The position numbers were made by a program, and so were the translations under genes. Under the pieces are notes generated by a model. That model worked only from the letters and a program-made list of their open reading frames with translations, was not told the origin of the DNA and ran no database searches. DNA of 9,490 nucleotides. Source: Legionella genomosp. 1 (lineage in GTDB: Bacteria > Pseudomonadota > Gammaproteobacteria > Legionellales > Legionellaceae). Shown piece by piece: positions 1 through 5,639 of the stretch (position 1 is the first letter of the stretch; the number at the start of each line of letters is the position of its first letter). The DNA is taken from NCBI GenBank assembly GCA_945901965.1, contig CAMDMN010000068.1, forward strand, positions 1-9,490, in the 5' to 3' direction.

Positions 1-24
1 TGATGCAGCGCAGCGAAATCAAGG
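1..24. repeat. Partial hairpin repeat cut by the window edge
   Basis: TGAT at 1-4 is complementary to ATCA at 18-21, enclosing a loop (5-17) that carries two AGCG motifs. The right arm seems to continue as AGG (22-24), so the left arm probably extends leftward out of the window as CCT. The loop closely resembles a GGAT-GCAGCGCAGCGAA-ATCC type of short palindrome that I recall as recurrent between genes in several gammaproteobacteria. Here the arms would read CCTTGAT/ATCAAGG rather than CCGGAT/ATCCGG, still complementary. The recall is from memory, not a search, and only half of the left arm is visible. It lies downstream of the minus-strand gene ending at 77, so it could also act as a 3' processing or termination structure. 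Confidence 0.45.
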
Positions 25-37
25 TTTTCATCAAAGG

Positions 38-53
38 CTCATTCTAAAGTGAG
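38..53 (+). other. Small stem-loop in the 3' intergenic region
   Basis: CTCATT (38-43) can pair with AAGTGAG (48-53 used), giving six pairs including one G-U around a four-base loop CTAA. The G-U pair exists only in plus-strand RNA; the minus transcript would have an A-C mismatch. It may be the second structural unit of the repeat at 1-24 or simple chance. The rest of positions 25-76 shows no gene. Confidence 0.2.
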
Positions 54-76
54 GCGAGCGTTCCTAAATATAGATT

Positions 77-1480
77 TTATACTGAAGCGAAAGTAATATC
101 TCCTTCATGAGATATATGTGATTCAGGGCTATAATCTTGTTTTTTGAAAAAATAATTATAATCTGCACGCATCTTAATAAACTTAAGATCTTCTTTGAAA
201 AATTTATATATTTGATTACTAGCATATAAAGCTGCCGTTGTCGCTACTACTGCTCCTACTGGAGTAGTAATAAATGTTGACGCAAGTATTAATCCTAAAA
301 GTCCAAGCAATGCATGGCGCATAGAAATAGCTTGATAAGCTCTAAATACAAATGAATAGTCTACTTTTTTAGGCTCTAATGATAAAGTTGCCACATTAAA
401 TATAATTTCTGCTCTATATAATTTTTGCTTAAGCTTGCTAGTAATTTTATTTTCATCAGCATTATTAAACATTTCATAAATTGATTGTACTCTTGCTAGT
501 TGCCTTTGTAATATAACCATGCGTTGGCCAAAATTATCTACATTTGAAATGCTTTGTTGGCGGGCAGGAGTCACTGTTATCTCTTGGATTCTATGAAGTA
601 ACTGGGTTTCTAACTGACGCGCGTCGGTGAGTACTTTTTTTATTTTCTTTTGTTGAATATTATTTGCCAGAATATCACTTTTAGCACTATCCATAAAAAT
701 TAGGGATGTTGCCCAAAATAGTTGATTTTTATCTTCCCAGCTACGACTATATTTAGAAAATTTCGCCGTTGGAGCATTATAAAGATGGGGCTCACCTGTA
801 CTAACTAAACGTAAAGGGTGGATGCTTACTCCATTGAAACGAGGGAGACCATGTATAAAGCTGTTGCCAAGAATTTTTTTGTAATTCTCTTCAGTTATAA
901 TGTCTGTTTCACGCAGAAATTCAAGAGCATAATTTTTACAATCATGTGAATTGCTTGAGTCAATCCCTTTGGTATTTATGCTCAAAGTGATATCAAATGG
1001 CTTTAAACGTGGTTCGCTATATGTATCCCCTGCCAATTCCCTTTCGCGTAATAAGCGATTTTGACCATTTGGCTCGATCCCGTGTTTTAGGTAATATGCG
1101 TTAGCATCTTGAATAGCTGCTTTTTCTGCAGTTATCCTTTTTTCAAATAATACTAATAGTGCATTGAATTGTTCTGCGGAAATATTAAAAGATAGCCCAT
1201 GAATGCCATTGCTATCTATATGACGCATTTTTTCTTTTCTTAGTTCGCCATGGCCACCACTTAAGTCTATTTGAAGATCTGCCATATATTTTATCCCTCT
1301 TACCAAGGGATTAGTATCAGTATTTGGTTGGCTATAAAAGCCAATAGCTTCTTTTACTTCTATTGGTTGTTGTGTATCTTCTTGTTTTGAAACAATAAGA
1401 AAAGCATGCCAAAAAGGATTTGAGCCTCCTTCGGCATCATCCATAAGGCAGTATGTCGCATAATATTTAGGGTTGCTCAT
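77..1480 (-). CDS. Unrecognised 467-aa protein; possible papain-like hydrolase with membrane hairpin
   Basis: I do not recognise this protein by name. Seen: the N-terminal third has a predicted beta strand with a histidine (FWHAFLIV, H25), a second strand near 41-50, and a helix around 102-130. A cysteine at the start of a helix follows (SHDCKNYALEFL, C181, with N183). A His strand before a Cys helix is the order found in circularly permuted papain-like folds (NlpC/P60-related, LRAT, PPPDE families), so a cysteine peptidase, amidase or acyltransferase is possible. Residues about 265-380 look helical and charged. Residues 389-421 form a strongly hydrophobic stretch broken by P407 and G409, fitting a membrane hairpin. 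There is no signal peptide. The last 20 residues are polar with hydrophobic F464 and A465 at -4 and -3, compatible with a Dot/Icm type IV secretion signal but not proof. The ATG start is supported by a GAGG (1489-1492) eight bases upstream. An effector role is inference. Confidence 0.8.
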   Translation of the reverse strand: MSNPKYYATYCLMDDAEGGSNPFWHAFLIVSKQEDTQQPIEVKEAIGFYSQPNTDTNPLVRGIKYMADLQIDLSGGHGELRKEKMRHIDSNGIHGLSFNISAEQFNALLVLFEKRITAEKAAIQDANAYYLKHGIEPNGQNRLLRERELAGDTYSEPRLKPFDITLSINTKGIDSSNSHDCKNYALEFLRETDIITEENYKKILGNSFIHGLPRFNGVSIHPLRLVSTGEPHLYNAPTAKFSKYSRSWEDKNQLFWATSLIFMDSAKSDILANNIQQKKIKKVLTDARQLETQLLHRIQEITVTPARQQSISNVDNFGQRMVILQRQLARVQSIYEMFNNADENKITSKLKQKLYRAEIIFNVATLSLEPKKVDYSFVFRAYQAISMRHALLGLLGLILASTFITTPVGAVVATTAALYASNQIYKFFKEDLKFIKMRADYNYFFKKQDYSPESHISHEGDITFASV

Positions 1481-1488
1481 AATTTGAA

Positions 1489-1492
1489 CCTC
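1489..1492 (-). promoter_or_regulatory. Shine-Dalgarno site for the 77-1480 gene
   Basis: The minus strand reads GAGG here, eight bases before the ATG at 1480. It is the clearest ribosome binding site on the minus strand and fixes the start codon of the unnamed gene. Confidence 0.7.
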
Positions 1493-1502
1493 ATAAAAAT
1501 TA

Positions 1503-1538
1503 AACTACTCACCTTAAGTCCATTTTGTATAAGTAGTT
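1503..1538. repeat. Spaced 7-bp inverted repeat in the leader
   Basis: AACTACT (1503-1509) and AGTAGTT (1532-1538) are perfect inverted copies 22 bases apart. They fall inside the predicted 5' leader of the minus-strand gene, between its candidate promoter and its ribosome binding site. This could be an operator or an RNA stem. The arms are short and AT-rich, so it may be chance. Confidence 0.25.
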
Positions 1539-1568
1539 AGAAAAACCAAATATAATTTTAGGGTTAAT

Positions 1569-1597
1569 ATTAAACACTATTTATAAAAAAATTACAA
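1569..1597 (-). promoter_or_regulatory. Candidate sigma-70 promoter of the 77-1480 gene
   Basis: On the minus strand, TTGTAA (1597-1592, four of six matches to the -35 consensus) is followed after exactly 17 bases by TTTAAT (1574-1569, five of six to the -10). Transcription would start near 1562, giving a leader of about 80 bases. It points away from trxB, so the gene need not rely on trxB read-through. The region is very AT-rich, so chance matches are easy. Confidence 0.4.
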
Positions 1598-1599
1598 GC

Positions 1600-1645
1600 T
1601 TATTAAAAATAAATGTAGGGTGGGCAAAGCGACAGCGTGCCCACC
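1600..1645 (-). terminator. Possible trxB transcription terminator
   Basis: Read on the minus strand, the hairpin with arms 1645-1638 and 1626-1619 is followed by CCTACATTTATTTTTAATAAG. This is U-rich but with an interrupted tract that starts several bases after the stem. It is therefore a plausible though imperfect intrinsic terminator for trxB, whose stop codon is 12 bases upstream. The same hairpin is described separately as a repeat. Confidence 0.4.
1619..1645. repeat. GC-rich palindromic hairpin repeat just after trxB
   Basis: GGTGGGCA (1619-1626) and TGCCCACC (1638-1645) are perfect 8-bp inverted arms around an 11-base loop (1627-1637) in which GC/GC can pair further around GACA. It stands out as GC-rich in a very AT-rich spacer. 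The unit with flank, GTAGGGTGGGCA...TGCCCACC, resembles a palindromic repeat that I recall as scattered between genes in many proteobacteria (REP-like). This is memory, not a search. It begins 12 bases after the trxB stop codon. Confidence 0.6.
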
Positions 1646-1657
1646 AACAGTGACTTA

Positions 1658-2617
1658 TCATTGAGAACCAAAACCATCTAAATATTTTTCCGCATCAAGA
1701 GCCGCCATGCAGCCAAATCCTGCTGAGGTTATTGCTTGACGATAAACATGATCCGCCACATCACCAGCAGCGAAAACTCCTGGGATGCTAGTTGCTGTAG
1801 CCATGCCATTAAGGCCTGTGCGAATTTTAATGTAGCCATTTTCCATGTCCAATATATCTTTGAATATTTCAGTATTAGGCGTATGGCCGATGGCTATAAA
1901 AACGCCATCTATGGGTAAATCTTCTAATTTATCATTGGTTAAATTACGAATGCGTGCGCCTGTTACCTTAATTTTATCGCCTAAGACTTCTTCAAGGGTG
2001 TAATTCCACATTAATTTGATGTTACCAGTTTTAGCTTTTTCAAATAATTTATCTTGAAGAATTTTTTCTGAGCGTAAGGTATCGCGACGGTGTATTAGCG
2101 TGACTGATGCTGCAATATTAGATAAATATAGAGCTTCTTCGACAGCGGTATTGCCACCACCGATTACACAAACATTTTTATTGCGATAAAAAAAGCCATC
2201 GCAGGTAGCGCAAGCTGATACGCCGCGACCTTGATAGGCTTGTTCTGAAGGTAGGCCTATATAACGGGCTGAGGCTCCTGTCGCTATGATTAGAGCATCA
2301 GCAGTATATGACTCACTATCGCCTTTTAATTCAAAGGGACGATTAGATAAATTAACTTTTGTTATATGATCAAAGATAATTTTAGTTTGGAAGCGTTCAG
2401 CATGCTTTTGCATCCTTTCCATTAGGGCAGGCCCTTGAAGTCCTTCAATATCTCCAGGCCAATTATCAACATCAGTGGTTGTGGTTAGTTGACCTCCAGG
2501 TTGCATGCCGGTGATAATTACAGGACTTAAATTAGCTCGTGCTGCATATACTGCTGCAGTATAACCTGCAGGACCTGATCCAAGAATAATTAATTTATGA
2601 TGGTTTTGAGAGCTCAT
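1658..2617 (-). CDS. trxB: Thioredoxin reductase (NADPH)
   Basis: This cytoplasmic FAD enzyme reduces thioredoxin with NADPH (EC 1.8.1.9), supplying electrons for ribonucleotide reduction and disulfide repair. The 319 residues match the usual low-molecular-weight bacterial length of about 315-320. Motifs in order: the FAD-binding GSGPAG at 13-18; the redox-active CATC pair, C136 and C139; the NADPH Rossmann motif GGGNTA at 153-158; HRR at 176-178 with R182, which selects NADPH over NADH; and the second FAD motif AAGDV at 284-288. All catalytic elements are present, so it should be active. The start ATG is followed by a short MSSQNHHK lead before the first strand. The upstream GAAG is only a weak ribosome site. 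It is transcribed away from ftsK and ends next to a hairpin repeat. The trxB / ftsK neighbourhood is conserved with E. coli, where lrp lies between them. Confidence 0.97.
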   Translation of the reverse strand: MSSQNHHKLIILGSGPAGYTAAVYAARANLSPVIITGMQPGGQLTTTTDVDNWPGDIEGLQGPALMERMQKHAERFQTKIIFDHITKVNLSNRPFELKGDSESYTADALIIATGASARYIGLPSEQAYQGRGVSACATCDGFFYRNKNVCVIGGGNTAVEEALYLSNIAASVTLIHRRDTLRSEKILQDKLFEKAKTGNIKLMWNYTLEEVLGDKIKVTGARIRNLTNDKLEDLPIDGVFIAIGHTPNTEIFKDILDMENGYIKIRTGLNGMATATSIPGVFAAGDVADHVYRQAITSAGFGCMAALDAEKYLDGFGSQ

Positions 2618-2681
2618 TTTCTTCAGCTTTGTATGTTAAGATGTGAAATAATAAGTTAAAAAGCGAAACTTTAAAATACCT
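2618..2681. promoter_or_regulatory. Divergent trxB/ftsK control region
   Basis: These 64 bases must drive both trxB (minus) and the ftsK-lolA-yhdP operon (plus) unless promoters lie inside the genes. For the plus strand the best -10 seen is TAAGAT (2637-2642) preceded by an extended TGT, without a convincing -35. No operator palindrome or riboswitch is visible. The compact spacing means the two promoters would overlap or abut. Confidence 0.45.
2648..2675 (-). promoter_or_regulatory. Candidate trxB promoter
   Basis: On the minus strand, TTTAAA (2675-2670) and TATTAT (2653-2648, five of six to the -10 consensus) are separated by 16 bases. This would start trxB RNA near 2641, with a leader of about 24 bases. 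The -35 match is only four of six, so this is tentative. Confidence 0.3.
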
Positions 2682-5018
2682 ATGATGAAAGAACGAACGG
2701 GAACTAAGGCCGGGAACCCAAAAAATACCTTGCCACAATTTGTAATTAAACGGATAAGTGAAGGCAGTTTTATTTTAGTGCTGACTTCTGCTTTGTTTGT
2801 ATTACTATCATTAATTTCTTATCAAAGCTCCGATCCTGGGTGGTCTAATTTAAATCAATACTATGCTAAAGTTGATAATGCTGGAGGCAAAGTTGGCGCT
2901 TATATTGCTGATGCACTATATTTTTCCTTTGGTTATTTTGCCTTTCTTTTGCCGCTTTGTTTTGCCTATGTTGCATGGATGATTTTAAAAGATCATCGTG
3001 CATTACGAGTAGTTAATAAACCGATCCTCTTTTTGCGTGGCATAGGCTTAGTCTTTATGTTGGTTGGAGGTTGTGGTTTATTAGGTTTAGGGGTTTTAGT
3101 TTCATCAGCGGCAACTATGCAAGTTTTAGGTGGTGTCATTGGTAAATCAATAGCTACCGCCCTAAATAGCGCACTTAATGTGCAAGGGGCAATCTTATTA
3201 CTTCTTTCAATTTTACTAGTTGGGGTTACTTGGCTTACAGGGTTATCGTGGATTTTTGTAACTGAAGTAATTGGATATTACACTTTAATTTTTATACCTA
3301 AAGTTATTTATGTTGGAAATTTAATCGTAGGTAAGATTTTTGCGATTATCGATGCTATGCGTCAAAGCAAAAATGTTGTAGTGGTAAAAAACACTATTAA
3401 CCCTCGAGAACTTAAAGTTAAAAAAGAAAATAAGATGCCGCTTTTAAGTGTAGCTCCAGTTATGGCAAGAGCGCCAGTTACAAAACCTGTGGTTGAAGAG
3501 CGTGTTTTTAAGCAGCAAGTTACAGAAGGCATGCCGGATTTGTCATTATTAGATAAGGGTAGGCCTTGTGATCCTATGGCTGGATATACGCATCAAGAGC
3601 TTGAGACAGTATCGCGTGACGTTGAGCAACATTTGCTTGATTTTGGTATTCAAGCTGATGTTGTTGCAGTGCATCCAGGGCCTGTAATTACACGTTTTGA
3701 GCTGCAGTTAGCAGCTGGAATTAAAGTAAGTAAATTAACCGCGCTAGCAAAAGATTTGGCACGTTCCTTATCTGTAACTTCCGTGCGCGTTGTTGAAATA
3801 ATTCCTGGAAAAACGGTAGTAGGTATTGAGTTGCCTAATCTAAATCGAGCCATGGTATCTTTATCTGATGTGTTGTCAGCAGATGTATATCAGCAAGCTC
3901 ATTCGCCATTGACTCTTGCATTAGGTGTTGATATTGCGGGACATCCCATGGTAGTTGACCTTGCTAAAATGCCACATTTATTAGTGGCGGGAACAACAGG
4001 TTCTGGTAAATCTGTTGGTATTAACGCCATGATTTTATCTATTCTTTTTAAAGCGACGCCTAAAGAGGTTCGTTTAATAATGGTTGATCCTAAAATGCTT
4101 GAGTTATCAGTATATGATGGTATTCCTCATTTATTAACACCTGTGGTCACTGATATGAAAGAAGCTGCTAGTGCTTTACGTTGGTGTGTTGAAGAGATGG
4201 AAAGACGTTATCGTTTGATGGCGGCTTTAGGTGTGAGAAATTTAGCAGGATATAATGTAAAACTTGCAGAGGCTGAAGCAAGTGGTGAGCCTTTGACTGA
4301 TCCTTTATGGAAGCCAATAGATTCAATGGATCTTGAAGCCCCACTCTTACAATCAATTCCTTATGTCGTTGTAGTTATTGATGAATTGGCTGACATGATG
4401 ATGGTGGTTGGGAAAAAAGTTGAGCAATTGATTGCTCGTATTGCCCAAAAAGCAAGAGCTGCAGGTATTCATTTAATATTGGCAACGCAAAGACCATCGG
4501 TTGATGTATTAACAGGACTTATTAAGTCAAATATTCCAACAAGAATATCATTTCAGGTTTCTTCAAAAATTGATTCTCGCACTATTCTTGATCAGCAGGG
4601 TGCTGAACAATTGTTAGGGCATGGAGATATGTTATTTTTAGCACCAGGAACCGGAGCTCCTTTGCGGGTGCATGGGGCTTTTGTTGATGATAAAGAAGTT
4701 CATCGTATCGCTAATGATTGGCGTTCTCGTGGTCAGCCTGAATATATTAATGAGATTACCCAAAGCTTTATTGAAGGTTCTGAAGGTGGATCTGGTGAGG
4801 AAGGGCAAAATACAGAAGATTTTGATCCATTATATGATGAAGCCATAGAGTTTGTTATCCAAACTCGTAAAGCTAGTATATCCGCAGTGCAAAGACGTTT
4901 AAAGATTGGCTATAACCGTGCAGCAAGGATCGTTGAGGAAATGGAACGTACCGGGGTTGTGGGGCCGATGGATGGTGGGTTTAGATCGGTTTTAGTTTCT
5001 TCGATATCTGAAGATTAG
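2682..5018 (+). CDS. ftsK: DNA translocase FtsK
   Basis: FtsK is anchored at the division septum. It pumps chromosome-terminus DNA and activates XerCD recombination at dif to resolve dimers. This 778-residue protein has an N-terminal membrane domain with four or five hydrophobic segments (about 30-46, 80-101, 115-141, 169-193 and possibly 196-213). A short linker follows (about 225-285), then the alpha/beta motor. Walker A is GTTGSGKS at 437-444 and Walker B is VVVVIDELAD at 562-571. A DNA-reading gamma winged-helix domain (about 712-775) contains IGYNRAARI, as in E. coli. E. coli FtsK is about 1,330 residues because of a long linker; the compact form here is normal for many other proteobacteria. 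The start is ATG-ATG; the second ATG (2685) is equally possible, since no clear ribosome site precedes either. It is the first gene of an operon with lolA. Confidence 0.97.
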   Translation: MMKERTGTKAGNPKNTLPQFVIKRISEGSFILVLTSALFVLLSLISYQSSDPGWSNLNQYYAKVDNAGGKVGAYIADALYFSFGYFAFLLPLCFAYVAWMILKDHRALRVVNKPILFLRGIGLVFMLVGGCGLLGLGVLVSSAATMQVLGGVIGKSIATALNSALNVQGAILLLLSILLVGVTWLTGLSWIFVTEVIGYYTLIFIPKVIYVGNLIVGKIFAIIDAMRQSKNVVVVKNTINPRELKVKKENKMPLLSVAPVMARAPVTKPVVEERVFKQQVTEGMPDLSLLDKGRPCDPMAGYTHQELETVSRDVEQHLLDFGIQADVVAVHPGPVITRFELQLAAGIKVSKLTALAKDLARSLSVTSVRVVEIIPGKTVVGIELPNLNRAMVSLSDVLSADVYQQAHSPLTLALGVDIAGHPMVVDLAKMPHLLVAGTTGSGKSVGINAMILSILFKATPKEVRLIMVDPKMLELSVYDGIPHLLTPVVTDMKEAASALRWCVEEMERRYRLMAALGVRNLAGYNVKLAEAEASGEPLTDPLWKPIDSMDLEAPLLQSIPYVVVVIDELADMMMVVGKKVEQLIARIAQKARAAGIHLILATQRPSVDVLTGLIKSNIPTRISFQVSSKIDSRTILDQQGAEQLLGHGDMLFLAPGTGAPLRVHGAFVDDKEVHRIANDWRSRGQPEYINEITQSFIEGSEGGSGEEGQNTEDFDPLYDEAIEFVIQTRKASISAVQRRLKIGYNRAARIVEEMERTGVVGPMDGGFRSVLVSSISED

Positions 5019-5021
5019 GGA
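5017..5021 (+). promoter_or_regulatory. lolA ribosome binding site overlapping the ftsK stop
   Basis: AGGGA begins inside the ftsK TAG stop codon (5016-5018) and lies nine bases before the lolA ATG. Ribosomes finishing ftsK would sit on this site, which fits co-translation of the two genes. Confidence 0.5.
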
Positions 5022-5030
5022 TAGTAAATT

Positions 5031-5639
5031 ATGAAAAAACTAACTTTGTTTTTATTATTATTGTGGGCTAATAATGCATTGTCTGATGTTGCGAGTGATT
5101 CTTTGCAAGCTAAATTAAACGCAATTCGCACAATGAGCGCCTCATTTAATCAAGTAATTAATGCTAAAACTAGAGTGGTTTCAAAAGCATCAGGTATCAT
5201 GGCCTTAGCTCGTCCTGGTCGTTTTCTTTGGCAAACAAAAAAACCTTTAGAACAGATAGTTATTGCTGACGGGCAACATTTATGGGTTTATGATGTTGAT
5301 TTAGAGCAGGTAACTTTAAAAAAACAAGAGAAAGGCTTGGGTGGAACAGCTGCATTATTTTTAAGTGGTTATGATAATTCGCTCACACGTGATTTTGAGG
5401 TAACTGAGTCTAAATCTGGTAATCAGCTAAAATTTGATTTAAAAGCAAAGTCTTCTAAAGAAAATTTCCAGCATATGCAATTAGCTTTTGTTGGTGATGA
5501 GTTGACTGGTATCGAGTTAGATGATCAGTTAGGTCAGCATACTATAGTAATTTTATCTAAAATAAAGAATAACCCGCCTTTATCTCCTACGGTATTTAAA
5601 TTAAAAATACCAAAAGGCGTTGACCTGGTGAGGCAATGA
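5031..5639 (+). CDS. lolA: Outer-membrane lipoprotein carrier protein LolA
   Basis: LolA is the periplasmic chaperone that takes lipoproteins released by LolCDE at the inner membrane and hands them to LolB at the outer membrane. The 202 residues match the family length (about 200-210). A clear Sec signal peptide is present: MKK, a leucine-rich core at 4-12, and a likely signal peptidase I cut after ALS at 18. Family hallmarks follow in order: SASFNQ (36-41), the RPGRFLW strand (61-67), the ADGQHLWVYD segment (79-88) with DLEQVT after it, and the C-terminal PKGVDLV (194-200). No lipobox cysteine is present, so it is a soluble periplasmic protein. It sits 12 bases after ftsK, the same order as in E. 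coli, and overlaps the next gene by four bases. Confidence 0.95.
   Translation: MKKLTLFLLLLWANNALSDVASDSLQAKLNAIRTMSASFNQVINAKTRVVSKASGIMALARPGRFLWQTKKPLEQIVIADGQHLWVYDVDLEQVTLKKQEKGLGGTAALFLSGYDNSLTRDFEVTESKSGNQLKFDLKAKSSKENFQHMQLAFVGDELTGIELDDQLGQHTIVILSKIKNNPPLSPTVFKLKIPKGVDLVRQ
5627..5633 (+). promoter_or_regulatory. Ribosome site within the lolA end, for the yhdP gene
   Basis: GGTGAGG lies within the last codons of lolA, immediately before the ATG at 5636. The gap from GAGG to ATG is only two bases, shorter than ideal, but the ATGA stop-start overlap allows reinitiation. Together they decide 5636 as the start of the next gene. Confidence 0.45.

Noticed and set aside
3..47. Short plus-strand reading frame ending with TAA at 45-47, possible 3' end of a gene entering from the left
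   Set aside because: It is only 14 codons from its ATG and lies within the hairpin repeat and its flank. Such repeats often give spurious open frames, and nothing in it is recognisable.
1566..1574. TTTAATATT on the minus strand, resembling one half of a PmrA-type box (cTTAATatT) used by some Legionella effector genes
   Set aside because: No second half-site lies at the expected two-base spacing on either side. The match overlaps the candidate -10 in very AT-rich DNA, so chance is likely.
1736..1918. 60-codon plus-strand open frame
   Set aside because: It lies wholly antisense to the well-conserved trxB gene, with no ribosome site or recognisable sequence.
3650..3853. 67-codon minus-strand open frame
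   Set aside because: It is antisense to the ftsK motor domain, whose conservation explains the open frame.
4168..4356. 62-codon minus-strand open frame
   Set aside because: It is antisense to ftsK between Walker A and Walker B; no independent support.
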